DNA of 64,000 nt from JAPWJZ01 sp965279315. Its GTDB lineage: Bacteria > Pseudomonadota > Alphaproteobacteria > Micavibrionales > UBA2020. Positions 8,796 through 17,495 of this stretch are shown here, piece by piece. Where the stretch lies: the NCBI GenBank assembly GCA_965279315.1, contig OZ257145.1:2170001-2234000 (forward strand), given 5' to 3'. The notes beneath the pieces were generated by a model. The model did no database searches and had not been told where the DNA came from. It worked only from the letters and a program-made list of their open reading frames with translations. Each line of letters starts with the position of its first letter. Positions within the stretch are counted from its first letter, which is position 1. A program made the position numbers and the translations under genes.

Positions 8796-8810
8796 TGGCA
8801 CAAGACTTGC
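8796..8810 (+). promoter_or_regulatory. Sigma-54 (RpoN) promoter of glnB-glnA
   Basis: TGGCAC-N5-TTGC matches the -24/-12 consensus at every position, with GG at 8797-8798 and GC at 8809-8810. Transcription would start near 8822, leaving a short leader before glnB at 8843. This implies nitrogen control through an enhancer-binding protein such as NtrC. Confidence 0.9.
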
Positions 8811-8842
8811 GATATAGGCGCGTCTTTAAAAAAGGTCAGGAC

Positions 8843-9181
8843 ATGAAAAAGATCGAGGCCATTATCAAGCCGTTCAAGCTGGATGAAGTGAAGGAAGCCC
8901 TTCATGAAGTCGGCGTACAGGGCATGACCGTGACCGAGGTGCGGGGCTTCGGGCGGCAAAAAGGCCATACCGAGCTGTATCGCGGCGCCGAATACGTCGT
9001 CGATTTCCTGCCCAAGGTGAAAATCGAATGCGTGGTCGAAAACGGCCAGGTGGACGATGTGATCGAAGCGATCTCGCAGGCGGCCCGGACCGGCCGCATT
9101 GGAGATGGAAAAATTTTTGTGAGCCCGATTGAAAACGTGATCCGTGTCAGAACCGGAGAGCGCGGGAAAGAAGCGATCTGA
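8843..9181 (+). CDS. glnB: Nitrogen regulatory protein P-II
   Basis: A 112-residue trimeric signal protein that senses 2-oxoglutarate, ATP/ADP and, through uridylylation, glutamine. Tyr51 in the T-loop (YRGAEYVVDF) is the site modified by GlnD; the B and C loop signatures (TGRIGDGKIFV) are present. Start 8843 is preceded by AGGTCAGG; the longer frame from 8807 would begin inside the -12 promoter element. It leads glnA by 41 bases, as in other alphaproteobacteria where PII controls glutamine synthetase adenylylation and NtrB. Confidence 0.96.
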   Translation: MKKIEAIIKPFKLDEVKEALHEVGVQGMTVTEVRGFGRQKGHTELYRGAEYVVDFLPKVKIECVVENGQVDDVIEAISQAARTGRIGDGKIFVSPIENVIRVRTGERGKEAI

Positions 9182-9222
9182 AGATTACCACGATTTAACG
9201 AACGTCAAACAGGAGAGACCAA

Positions 9223-10689
9223 ATGGCTAAATCATCTGCAAAACTGAAAGTGGCGAAGGCACCGGCGAAATCGAAATCGTCGCATAACTTCGCGCCGTTC
9301 TTCAAGCTGATCAAGGAACACGGCATTGAATACGTCGCCTTCCGCTTCACTGACCTGCGCGGCAAGCTGCAGCACACCGCACAGCACATTTCCACGGTCG
9401 ATGAAGACCTGCTGGAAGACGGCATCATGTTCGACGGATCATCCATTGCCGGCTGGAAGGCGATCAACGAATCCGACATGATCCTGCGACCCGACCTGAC
9501 GACCGCCGTGCTCGACCCGTTCGCCGCTGCGCCCACACTCGATGTTTTCTGCGATGTCTATGAACCCTCGACCGGCCAGCCCTACAGCCGCGACCCGCGC
9601 TCCATCGCGCGCGCAGCGGAACAATACCTGAAGGCAACCGGCATCGCCGATACCGGTTTCTTCGGCCCCGAGGCTGAATTCTTCATCTTCGACGATGTGC
9701 GCATCGATGTGTCGATGAACCGCGTGTCCTATGAAATCGACAGCATGGAAGGCCCCTACAACTCCAACCGCGCTTATGACGGCGGCAACATGGGCCACCG
9801 TCCGGGCGTGAAGGGCGGCTATTTCCCTGTGCAGCCGATCGACAGCTCGAACGACATGCGCGCTGAAATGGTTTCCGTCCTTGCTGCCATGGGCGTTGCC
9901 GTTGAAAAGCACCACCATGAAGTCGCGCCTGCGCAGGTCGAACTTGGCATCAAGTTCTCCACACTCGTGAATTCCGCCGACAACCTGCAGCTTTACAAAT
10001 ACGTCGTTCACAACGTGGCGCATTCGTATGGCAAGACAGCAACCTTCCTGCCGAAGCCCATTTTCGGCGACAACGGCTCCGGCATGCACGTGCACCAGTC
10101 GCTGTGGAAAGCGGGCAAGCCGCTGTTCGCGGGTTCGGGTTATGCCGACCTGTCGGAAAGCTGCCTGTACTACATCGGCGGCATCATCAAGCATGCGAAG
10201 GCATTGAACGCGATCACCAACCCCACCACGAACAGCTACAAGCGTCTCGTGCCGGGTTATGAAGCGCCCGTGCTGCTCGCATACTCTGCCCGCAACCGTT
10301 CCGCTTCGTGCCGCATCCCGTTCTCGGCATCGCCGAAGGGCAAGCGCGTCGAAGTGCGCTTCCCCGATCCCGCTGCCAACAGCTACCTCGCCTTCGCGGC
10401 GATGCTGATGGCGGGCCTTGACGGCATCCAGAAGAAAATCCACCCCGGCGACGCGATGGACAAGAACCTTTATGACCTGCCGCCGGACGAGCTGTCGGAA
10501 ATCCCGACCGTTTGCGGCTCGCTCCGTGAAGCCCTCGATGCGCTCCGCGATGACCACGACTTCCTGCTGAAGGGCGGCGTGTTCACCAAGGACTTCATCG
10601 AAAGCTACCTGGAACTGCGCTACGCGGAAAACAAGGCATATGAAACCATGCCGCACCCGATCGAATACGCGATGTACTATTCCGTGTAA
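9223..10689 (+). CDS. glnA: Glutamine synthetase type I
   Basis: This dodecameric enzyme makes glutamine from glutamate, ammonia and ATP. The 488 residues include the catalytic region FDGSSIAGWKAINESDM, the ATP site NDNGSGMH-type segment (FGDNGSGMHVHQS) and the adenylylation site Tyr417 in KNLYDLPP, so activity should be set by GlnE. The N-terminus has about 20 extra Lys/Ala/Ser-rich residues before the usual start (SHNFAPFFKLIKEHGIEYV), not seen in most homologues. AGGAGAG lies upstream of ATG 9223. The final codons and stop are repeated just downstream. Confidence 0.97.
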   Translation: MAKSSAKLKVAKAPAKSKSSHNFAPFFKLIKEHGIEYVAFRFTDLRGKLQHTAQHISTVDEDLLEDGIMFDGSSIAGWKAINESDMILRPDLTTAVLDPFAAAPTLDVFCDVYEPSTGQPYSRDPRSIARAAEQYLKATGIADTGFFGPEAEFFIFDDVRIDVSMNRVSYEIDSMEGPYNSNRAYDGGNMGHRPGVKGGYFPVQPIDSSNDMRAEMVSVLAAMGVAVEKHHHEVAPAQVELGIKFSTLVNSADNLQLYKYVVHNVAHSYGKTATFLPKPIFGDNGSGMHVHQSLWKAGKPLFAGSGYADLSESCLYYIGGIIKHAKALNAITNPTTNSYKRLVPGYEAPVLLAYSARNRSASCRIPFSASPKGKRVEVRFPDPAANSYLAFAAMLMAGLDGIQKKIHPGDAMDKNLYDLPPDELSEIPTVCGSLREALDALRDDHDFLLKGGVFTKDFIESYLELRYAENKAYETMPHPIEYAMYYSV

Positions 10690-10716
10690 AATACGGACGG
10701 GTACTATTCCGTGTAA
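10674..10716 (+). repeat. 16-bp direct repeat at the end of glnA
   Basis: GTACTATTCCGTGTAA occurs at 10674-10689, where it encodes the last residues and stop of glnA, and again exactly at 10701-10716. The 27-base spacing suggests a small tandem duplication of the gene end in which the spacer has since diverged or been trimmed. Confidence 0.85.
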
Positions 10717-10730
10717 GGTTTCTTCCTGAA

Positions 10731-10766
10731 AAAATCCCCCGGACTCGCGTCCGGGGGATTTTTTTT
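10731..10766 (+). terminator. Intrinsic terminator of glnB-glnA
   Basis: A perfect 14-bp stem (10731-10744 with 10749-10762), a 4-base loop TCGC and a run of T ending at 10766. The A-run on the left arm lets it act also for the minus-strand gene that ends at 10791. Confidence 0.93.
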
Positions 10767-10790
10767 GACTGTTATATGAAGGCGGGAAGG

Positions 10791-11924
10791 TTACTTGATC
10801 GCCTTGATGATTTCCTTGAATGACTGGGTGTTGCGCGCCCAGTTGTAAAGGTGCGTTGATTCCTTGGGCGTGAAAAGGATGGCGAAGATGTACCATTCCT
10901 TGTCACCAAGGGCGAGGAAGTGGATTTCCTGCGGGCTGGCCTTGCCCTTTTTAGGCTCCACGTCATAAATCTCCAGCCTGTTGAACAAGAAGCGGTTATA
11001 GGCCAGCGATTTTTCGCTGGATATCAGCTTGGTGATTTTCAGGTTCATCACGTTGTCGAAATATTTCCGCTGGTCGTCCAGTTCCGTCTGGAAATCGGTG
11101 GAGCGCGAACGGCGCACGGCGAGGAAGCGGATATACCCCTCGATGTTCTTGGCCTTGCCCTTGTTCTGAAGGTGGACGGTCAGGCGGTTCATGTCGCGGA
11201 AGTCGGTCGAGATGACTTCCCATGACACCGGATAGTTGAACTTGATCGAGTCAACCAGCGTGAAAACCTTCTGGTCCTCGATCGGCTCGTCCTTGGGATA
11301 AAGGATCTTGAAGCTGTCGACGGTTTTTTTCTGCAGGTACTTGACGTAGTTGCGCAAGGGCAGGGGCGTGCGGTAGGTCGCGAGCAAAACCCAGCCGCCG
11401 CTGATGCGCGCGGCCACATATTCAACGTTTGACGGCGCGGCGGGCGATCCGGCCACGACGTAATAGGCAGTCGCGCTTTTGCCGGAAATTTCGGTCACGT
11501 TGCCTTCGGGCGTATAACCCTGGGTCAGGATATAATCGCGCAGCCAGTTCCTGGCGGAGATTTCGTTTTTCAGCTTCAGCGCGTTGATTTCAAGTTCCAT
11601 CTGCAGCGTGCCGACCATCGGGCTTTTGTAATACGCGATGCGCGACAGGATGGCGTCCTGGTTTTCCTGCAGCGTGTCATAGGCCTCGACCTCGGTCCAG
11701 TCCTTGGGGATCAGGATTTCGTATTCAAGTTCAGCCTTGGCATAGGGCATCATGCCATAGGCTTTGGTTTCCTTGATGAAACCAGCGTCGTCATGGATGG
11801 GATGCACTTTGGGCGCGGCGGCCTGCACGGGCGCGGCGGCCTTAGGCTTGAAGGCAATATAGGAGCCGACGGCCACGAGCGCGACAACGGCGCCGATCGC
11901 GATATAAAGCTGTTTCTGGTTCAT
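10791..11924 (-). CDS. Unknown membrane-anchored protein
   Basis: I do not recognise this family. The 377-residue product starts with one hydrophobic helix (LYIAIGAVVALVAVGSYIAF, residues about 6-25) and an Ala/Pro linker, so the rest is probably periplasmic. Two stretches look like repeats of one fold: LEYEILIPKDWTEVE near residue 66 and IKFNYPVSWEVIS near 228, each followed by about 140 residues. That pattern recalls PsbP-like lipid or photosystem-associated folds, but this is only an impression. It begins inside the stop of the thioesterase gene (ATGA), so the two are cotranslated. Confidence 0.75.
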   Translation of the reverse strand: MNQKQLYIAIGAVVALVAVGSYIAFKPKAAAPVQAAAPKVHPIHDDAGFIKETKAYGMMPYAKAELEYEILIPKDWTEVEAYDTLQENQDAILSRIAYYKSPMVGTLQMELEINALKLKNEISARNWLRDYILTQGYTPEGNVTEISGKSATAYYVVAGSPAAPSNVEYVAARISGGWVLLATYRTPLPLRNYVKYLQKKTVDSFKILYPKDEPIEDQKVFTLVDSIKFNYPVSWEVISTDFRDMNRLTVHLQNKGKAKNIEGYIRFLAVRRSRSTDFQTELDDQRKYFDNVMNLKITKLISSEKSLAYNRFLFNRLEIYDVEPKKGKASPQEIHFLALGDKEWYIFAILFTPKESTHLYNWARNTQSFKEIIKAIK

Positions 11925-12334
11925 TTCGATGTTTCCTTGTTTCCGGCGCGGATGACGGGAATAGGCTTCCGGTCTTCGTCAATCGCGACGTAGGTGAATT
12001 TTCCTTCGGTGACCATGATGGCGGAACGGCCGCCAAGGCGGGAACGCGCCCAGGTCTCGACATGGATGGTGATGGAGGTGTTGCCGATGCGCTCCACCTT
12101 GCAATAGCAGCTGACCTCGTCGCCCACATGGACGGGCGCGGTGAATTTCATCGCGTCGATCGCGATGGTGGCGATGCGCGACCCCGCTTTCTGGGTCGCC
12201 AGCACGGCGCCGGCCAGGTCCATCTGGGACAACAGCCAGCCGCCGAAAATATCGCCATTGGCATTGGCATGGGCGGGCATCGCCATGGTGCGCAGGGCAG
12301 GGCTTGTGTCGTAATCTGGCTCTTCGCGGGACAT
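11921..12334 (-). CDS. Acyl-CoA thioesterase, YciA-like hotdog fold
   Basis: A 137-residue single-hotdog enzyme that hydrolyses acyl-CoA to free acid and CoA. The family core is clear: ANANGDIFGGWLLSQMDLAG contains the conserved Asn-Gly-Asp active region, and FTAPVHVGDEV and SITIHVETWA follow. Length is normal for YciA. It is the first gene of a two-gene minus-strand unit, divergent from parE with about 110 bases between. Its link to the unknown membrane protein downstream is not obvious. Confidence 0.9.
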   Translation of the reverse strand: MSREEPDYDTSPALRTMAMPAHANANGDIFGGWLLSQMDLAGAVLATQKAGSRIATIAIDAMKFTAPVHVGDEVSCYCKVERIGNTSITIHVETWARSRLGGRSAIMVTEGKFTYVAIDEDRKPIPVIRAGNKETSK

Positions 12335-12445
12335 GTTACCCCCTTAAATCTATGGCCTTTTTATGCCTTCGGCATTATATAACGCAGATTGTCCGTATGT
12401 CCAAGGTTGCGTTTGCGGCCTGAAATGCGTAAATTACCCGAAATC

Positions 12446-14443
12446 ATGGGGGAACATTTGAACAAGAAAACGCCGTCGCGCAAGGATGAATACTCGGCCG
12501 AGGATATTGAAGTCCTCGAAGGCCTCGAGCCTGTACGCAAGCGCCCCGGCATGTATATCGGTGGCTCGGACGAGCGCGCGATGCACCACCTGATCTCCGA
12601 AGTCCTCGACAACTCGATGGACGAGGCCGTCGCCGGCCATGCGACCCGTATCGAAATCCGCCTCGAAGCGGGCAACAAGATCATTATTAGGGATAATGGC
12701 CGCGGTATCCCCGTGGATAACCATCCCAAGTTTCCGGGCAAGTCCGCCCTTGAAGTCATCTTTTCGATGCTGCATTCCGGCGGCAAGTTCTCCGGCAAGG
12801 TCTATGCGACCTCCGGCGGCCTTCACGGCGTCGGCGCATCGGTCGTCAACGCGCTGTCGAGCGATCTGGTGGTGCAGGTCGCCCGCGACAAGACCCTCTA
12901 TGAACAGACCTACAGCCGCGGCAAGACGACCAGCAAGCTGAAAAAAATCGGCCCGACCAAAGAGCGCGGCACCACGATCACCTTCATCCCTGACACCGAG
13001 ATTTTCGGCAAGGATGCGAAGTACAGCCCCGCCACCATTTATAAACTCGCGCGCTCCAAGGCATACCTCTATCGCGGCGTCGAGATGGCATGGTCTTGCG
13101 AGGAGTCGCTGCTGAAAGACACCGGCGGCATCCCCGTCGAAGAAATCATCAAATTCCCGAACGGTATCCTGGATTACCTCTATACCCTCGTCGAAGGCAA
13201 AACCTCGCTGACGCCGAAGCCTTTTTATGGCTCTGTCGATTTTCCCGACAGCGAAGGCCGCTGCGAATTCGCAATCGCGTGGACGGAGGAAGAGGAGGAA
13301 GGTTTCCTGACCTCCTATTGCAATACCGTTCCCACGCCCGAAGGCGGCACGCATGTGCAGGGCTTGCGCTCGGCCCTGTCCAAGGGCCTGAAGAACTATG
13401 CCGACTTGGTGAACAACAAAAAAGCGGGCATCCTGACGCCGGACGATATTTTCGGTTCCGCCACCATCCTGCTGTCGATTTTCATCCGCGAGCCGCAATT
13501 CCAGGGCCAGACCAAGGAAAAGCTGACCACCGTGAGCGCAACGCGCTTTGTCGAAAACGGCGTGAAAGACCATTTCGAGCATTGGCTGACGGGCGACAAC
13601 AACGCATCCAAATACTTGCTGGACTACCTGATCCAGGTGGCCGAAGACCGCCGCCGCGCGAAAGACCAGCACGAAATGTCGCGCAAATCGGCAACGCGCA
13701 AGCTGCGCCTGCCCGGCAAGCTTGCAGATTGCTCGCGCAAGACTTCCGAAGGCACCGAGATTTTCATCGTCGAGGGTGACTCGGCAGGTGGCTCGGCGAA
13801 ACAGGCGCGTAACCGCGAAACGCAGGCGATCCTGCCGTTGCGCGGCAAGGTGCTCAACGTCGCCTCTGCCACGACCGACAAGATCCGCCAGAACCAGGAA
13901 ATTTCAGACCTCATTCTGGCGCTGGGCTGCGGCACGGGCAAGGATTTCAATATCGACAAGCTGCGCTATGAACGCGTCATCATCATGACCGACGCCGACG
14001 TGGACGGCGCGCATATCGCATCGCTGCTGATCACCCTGTTCTATCAGGAAATGCGCGGCATGATCGAGAAGGGGGCGCTCTACCTTGCGCTGCCGCCGCT
14101 GTACCGTTTGTCGGCGGGCGGGGAGTCCGTATACGCACGCGATGACGCGCATAAGGAAGAACTGCTGAAGACCGTCTTCAAGAACAAGAAGAAGGTCGAT
14201 ATGAGCCGCTTCAAAGGCCTTGGCGAGATGCCGGCCGCGCAGCTGAAAGAAACCACCATGGATATGTCCAAGCGGACGCTTGTGCGCGTGACATTGCCGG
14301 AAACTGAGAAAAGCACGGATGCCTTCAAGAAAGCCGAAGGCGGAACAGCCATGCTGATCGAACGGCTGATGGGCAAAAACCCTGAGGCGCGGTTCGATTT
14401 TATTCAGGAGAACGCCAAATTCGTGCAGGATATTGATATTTAA
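12446..14443 (+). CDS. parE: DNA topoisomerase IV subunit B
   Basis: ParE is the ATPase and TOPRIM subunit of topoisomerase IV, which unlinks daughter chromosomes. The GHKL ATPase region shows EVLDNSMDEAVAGH, DNGRGIPVD and GGLHGVGASVVNALS; the TOPRIM domain has EGDSAGGSAK (near residue 443) and DADVDGAH. At about 665 residues it matches ParE rather than the longer GyrB, and GLEPVRKRPGMYIGG plus PHPKFPGKSALEV-type wording is ParE-like. The start is uncertain: ATG 12446, TTG 12458 (good GGGGGA upstream) and ATG 12425 are all possible. Confidence 0.93.
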   Translation: MGEHLNKKTPSRKDEYSAEDIEVLEGLEPVRKRPGMYIGGSDERAMHHLISEVLDNSMDEAVAGHATRIEIRLEAGNKIIIRDNGRGIPVDNHPKFPGKSALEVIFSMLHSGGKFSGKVYATSGGLHGVGASVVNALSSDLVVQVARDKTLYEQTYSRGKTTSKLKKIGPTKERGTTITFIPDTEIFGKDAKYSPATIYKLARSKAYLYRGVEMAWSCEESLLKDTGGIPVEEIIKFPNGILDYLYTLVEGKTSLTPKPFYGSVDFPDSEGRCEFAIAWTEEEEEGFLTSYCNTVPTPEGGTHVQGLRSALSKGLKNYADLVNNKKAGILTPDDIFGSATILLSIFIREPQFQGQTKEKLTTVSATRFVENGVKDHFEHWLTGDNNASKYLLDYLIQVAEDRRRAKDQHEMSRKSATRKLRLPGKLADCSRKTSEGTEIFIVEGDSAGGSAKQARNRETQAILPLRGKVLNVASATTDKIRQNQEISDLILALGCGTGKDFNIDKLRYERVIIMTDADVDGAHIASLLITLFYQEMRGMIEKGALYLALPPLYRLSAGGESVYARDDAHKEELLKTVFKNKKKVDMSRFKGLGEMPAAQLKETTMDMSKRTLVRVTLPETEKSTDAFKKAEGGTAMLIERLMGKNPEARFDFIQENAKFVQDIDI

Positions 14444-14495
14444 CAGCAATATGTGCTTTGGGGCATGCCTGTACCTGCTATTTATGCAAACTGAA

Positions 14496-14524
14496 TTGAC
14501 AGATGGCAAGGTTGCAAGTATCAT
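14496..14524 (+). promoter_or_regulatory. Sigma-70-type promoter for the Gln-rich exported protein
   Basis: TTGACA at 14496-14501, a 17-base spacer and TATCAT at 14519-14524. This is a near-consensus housekeeping promoter and would start RNA near 14531, about 80 bases before the gene at 14611. Confidence 0.7.
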
Positions 14525-14610
14525 GATCTCTAAGTACAAATTCACGTCTGGCGACGGGGTTCGGGATATGCCGGGCGGTTTCGACGTTTAACATTCATAC
14601 GGGTGTGGTC

Positions 14611-15369
14611 ATGGACAACGACAAGAAAAATTCTTTGCAAGGCAAATTGCGCAAGGCTTTCAATACAGCCGTGCTTGTCGGTGCAACGCTGATTGCCGGT
14701 CTTTCCCCGCTCGCTGCGCAGGCGCAGACATATGGCGGCCAACAGGGCGTCCAAGTCACGCAAACCCAGCAATACGAACAACAAAAGCCTTGGGCGAATG
14801 ACCCCCAATACCGTCAGGCAGTATACAATATCGAAGCGCAGAGCGAACTTCGCATGCGCACCTATATTGCGCAGGAACGCCAGCGCGAAGCGCAGCTGAA
14901 CCAGCGCAACTCCCAGAACATCCAGCGCCAGATCCAGCAGGGCCAGCGTAACGCGCGCGGTGGCTGGAACGTCGGCGAAGTGCTGACCAGCGTGAGCAAT
15001 GCCGGTGCGGCAAGCCAAGCCTACAACAGCCAGCTGACGGTGCTGCGCACGCAGCTCCAGCAGCGCGCCCTGATCGAACAGCAGGGTGTGCAGAACAGGA
15101 TCGAGGCGCTCGACCGTACCTACGCGCGCAAATACCCCCAATACAACGCAGTTCAGGCTGCTCCCGTCGCGCAACGCGCGGCGACGACCCAGCAATCCCA
15201 GGACGAAATCTACAAATCGCCCGAGGAAATGCGCGCCCAGATGATCAAGGATTACCAGACTGCGGTTATCGCGGCGGCGAAAGCCGGCAAGCCCGCGCCG
15301 ACGCCCGAGCGTTTCCATCTGGACAAAGATGATCCCGCCATCAAGATCCCGACCGGCCCCCAGCGCTAA
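14611..15369 (+). CDS. Unknown Gln-rich exported protein
   Basis: I do not recognise this family. The 252-residue product has a basic start and a signal peptide (VLVGATLIAGLSPLAAQAQ) with likely cleavage after AQA. The mature part is unusually rich in Gln and Arg (QERQREAQLNQRNSQNIQR and similar), predicted mostly helical, possibly coiled coil, and ends with a Pro-rich segment. No cysteines are evident. It has its own promoter and a strong terminator, so it is a single-gene unit and may be well expressed. A GTG codon at 14605 is an alternative start. A role in the periplasm or envelope is all that can be inferred. Confidence 0.8.
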   Translation: MDNDKKNSLQGKLRKAFNTAVLVGATLIAGLSPLAAQAQTYGGQQGVQVTQTQQYEQQKPWANDPQYRQAVYNIEAQSELRMRTYIAQERQREAQLNQRNSQNIQRQIQQGQRNARGGWNVGEVLTSVSNAGAASQAYNSQLTVLRTQLQQRALIEQQGVQNRIEALDRTYARKYPQYNAVQAAPVAQRAATTQQSQDEIYKSPEEMRAQMIKDYQTAVIAAAKAGKPAPTPERFHLDKDDPAIKIPTGPQR

Positions 15370-15390
15370 CACGGCCACCGGACGTTCAAT

Positions 15391-15424
15391 AAAAAGCCCC
15401 TCGCAACCCGAGGGGCTTTTTATT
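15391..15424 (+). terminator. Intrinsic terminator after the Gln-rich exported protein
   Basis: A 13-bp perfect stem (15391-15403 with 15409-15421), a 5-base loop, and a T-rich end. The A-run on the left makes it potentially bidirectional. Confidence 0.92.
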
Positions 15425-15489
15425 TGCCACCTGTCACGGTAACCTTTTCGGGGCTACCAGCGAATAACCTGTTAGAAGAGGTTATAAGC

Positions 15490-15972
15490 ATGAAAAGACG
15501 CGAATTTATCACGGCAACGGTCATGGCGGTCTGCGCGTTGGCGCTGAAACCCGCCTTCGGCGATAACGAAGAGATAAAGGAACTGGTCATGAGCGACGAT
15601 GAATGGAAAAAGAAACTGGACGCGCAGCAGTACAATGTCCTGCGCTGCGAAGGCACGGAACGCGCCGGCACGAGCCCGTTGCTGGATGAACACCGCACGG
15701 GTGTCTTTAAATGCGCCGGCTGCGGCCTCGACCTGTTCAAGTCCGACGCCAAATTCGACAGTGGCACGGGCTGGCCTAGCTTTTTCGATGCCATCCCAGG
15801 GCATATCCAGACCAAAACCGATAACAAGCTGTTCATGGCGCGCACCGAATACCATTGCGCGAAATGCGGCGGGCATCAGGGGCACGTGTTCGATGACGGC
15901 CCCAATCCCACAGGCTTGCGTTACTGCAACAACGGCGTTGCGCTGACGTTCGAACCGGAAAAGAAGAGCTGA
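15490..15972 (+). CDS. msrB: Peptide-methionine (R)-S-oxide reductase with Tat-type signal
   Basis: MsrB reduces the R-isomer of methionine sulfoxide in damaged proteins. The 160-residue product has the zinc CxxC pairs (CAGC and CAKC), the signature FDSGTGWPSF, and the catalytic Cys146 in RYCNNGVALTF, where most homologues read RYCxNS. The N-terminus, MKRREFITATVMAVCALAL, has twin arginines before a hydrophobic stretch, so export by the Tat system is likely; most MsrB proteins are cytoplasmic. AAGAGG lies upstream of ATG 15490. The exported msrA lies 670 bases further on. Confidence 0.93.
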   Translation: MKRREFITATVMAVCALALKPAFGDNEEIKELVMSDDEWKKKLDAQQYNVLRCEGTERAGTSPLLDEHRTGVFKCAGCGLDLFKSDAKFDSGTGWPSFFDAIPGHIQTKTDNKLFMARTEYHCAKCGGHQGHVFDDGPNPTGLRYCNNGVALTFEPEKKS

Positions 15973-15974
15973 AA

Positions 15975-16541
15975 TCAGCGTTGGTTCGTCTTGAACAGCA
16001 ACAGCGGCGTTGGGTCAAAAAGCGTAGCAGGCTTCGGCTTGCCTGCATCCCATTGGGTGGGCGACCTGACATGCGCCGCGTGCAATTCCAGATGCAGAAA
16101 GGCGTGATGCGCGTGGTCTTCGTCCTTGTCCGCGGCTTTGCGGAATTTGTATCCTGCGGGGTACAGCTTGCCGACCGGATCGCCGGCCTTGACGGTCATC
16201 GCGGGCAGCAGCGAGGCGAGGGGGCTGAATTCGCAATAGGCGATCAGGCCGCTTGCGCCCTGCACCAGCACCGCCTCCATATCGCGCCAGTAATCCTTGC
16301 GCGTGGAGCTGCCGGAAAAGGGCGTGACGGCGATCACCGTGCCGTCCTCCACCGCCAGCACGGGCGTTTCGGCGGGGGCGTAAAGGTCGATCCCTTCGTG
16401 AAAATGTTTTTCGCGCGCATCGCCGAAGGCGCCGGAATGCGGCGGCAGCGCGAGCATCGCCTGATGCGGGCCAAGTTTCGCCCAGTCGTCGGGGCTGGCG
16501 CAGGCGACAAGTTCAAGCGGGAAAGGGGAAAGCCATGGCAT
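15975..16541 (-). CDS. M23-family peptidase-like protein
   Basis: A compact protein of about 188 residues with an M23 metallopeptidase core: FHEGIDLYAP carries the HxxxD zinc pair and FLHLELH the HxH pair, so unlike the NlpD-like gene at 1992 its zinc site looks complete. ETPVLAVEDGTVIAV is the usual strand following the first ligands. No signal peptide is evident. The start is uncertain: ATG 16541 is my choice, with a TTG at 16586 extending it by 15 residues. It is convergent with msrB (three bases between stops) and divergent from msrA. The expected job is peptidoglycan cross-bridge cleavage or, without export, something else. Confidence 0.82.
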   Translation of the reverse strand: MPWLSPFPLELVACASPDDWAKLGPHQAMLALPPHSGAFGDAREKHFHEGIDLYAPAETPVLAVEDGTVIAVTPFSGSSTRKDYWRDMEAVLVQGASGLIAYCEFSPLASLLPAMTVKAGDPVGKLYPAGYKFRKAADKDEDHAHHAFLHLELHAAHVRSPTQWDAGKPKPATLFDPTPLLLFKTNQR

Positions 16542-16642
16542 GGCGGTCAAAATCTCCAATACGACCCGCCGAGTATATTCAAACAAGCATATTGCCGCAA
16601 GGTTGCGGAGTGATTACGCTTCCAGTCAGAAAAGGAAAAACC

Positions 16643-17254
16643 ATGAAACCCGTTTTCGCTGCCCTTATTGCCCTCTGTCTTCTCGCTGCGCCGGCGCGTG
16701 CCGAAGAAGCCGCCAAGCCCGTCGCTTACAAGACCGCGATGTTTGCAGGCGGCTGTTTCTGGTGCATGGAAAGCGATTTCGAGGACAAGCCCGGCATTAC
16801 CAACGTCGTGTCCGGCTATGCAGGCGGCGAGCTTGAAAACCCGACCTATGAACGCGTGTCGCGCGGCGTCACAGGCCATCTGGAAACGATACAGGTGACC
16901 TATGACCCCAACATGGTTTCGTACAAGGAACTGCTGCAGATTTTCTGGCAGAACGTCGACCCGTTCGATGCGCAAGGCCAGTTCTGCGACAAGGGGAGCC
17001 AATACCGCGCCGCGATTTTCTACAGCGACGAAAAGGAAGAGGCGCTGGCAAGATCGTCGGTAAAGGCGGTCGAGACGAAATTCGGCAAGCCTGTCGCCAC
17101 GCTGCTGAAGCCCGCCACACATTTCTGGCCTGCGGAGGAGCACCACCAGGACTATAAAAAGAACAATACCACCGGCTACAAATTCTACCGCATGGGCTGC
17201 GGTCGCGATGGTCGTCTGGACGAGTTGTGGATGGAAAAACCGGCGGCGCAATAG
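16643..17254 (+). CDS. msrA: Peptide-methionine (S)-S-oxide reductase, exported
   Basis: MsrA reduces the S-isomer of methionine sulfoxide. The 203-residue product has the catalytic motif GGCFWCME (Cys38 nucleophile), the YAGGELENPTYE and GHLETIQVTYD segments and the PATHFWPAEEHHQDY segment of the family. A Sec-type signal peptide (FAALIALCLLAAPARA) precedes the domain, so it acts outside the cytoplasm. AAAAGGAAAAA lies just upstream of ATG 16643. With the Tat-type msrB nearby it forms a complete repair set for oxidised envelope proteins, analogous in purpose to MsrPQ. Confidence 0.95.
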   Translation: MKPVFAALIALCLLAAPARAEEAAKPVAYKTAMFAGGCFWCMESDFEDKPGITNVVSGYAGGELENPTYERVSRGVTGHLETIQVTYDPNMVSYKELLQIFWQNVDPFDAQGQFCDKGSQYRAAIFYSDEKEEALARSSVKAVETKFGKPVATLLKPATHFWPAEEHHQDYKKNNTTGYKFYRMGCGRDGRLDELWMEKPAAQ

Positions 17255-17282
17255 TTTCCCTAATCGCAAAATGACGCGGCAG

Positions 17283-17307
17283 AAACCCTCGGGAAACGGG
17301 GGTTTTT
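17283..17307 (+). terminator. Intrinsic terminator after msrA
   Basis: A 9-bp stem (17283-17291 with 17297-17305, one G-T wobble), a GGAAA loop and a short T-run. Confidence 0.7.
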
Positions 17308-17410
17308 GCTTATTTGGGCGGTTTTTTCGGGGCAGTGGTGTTTTGCGGCTTTATAGTGCTTGCGCCACCCCTCCATTTTTCCTATTTATGTAAGACTTAA
17401 CGGCCAGAAT

Positions 17411-17495
<85 letters not shown>

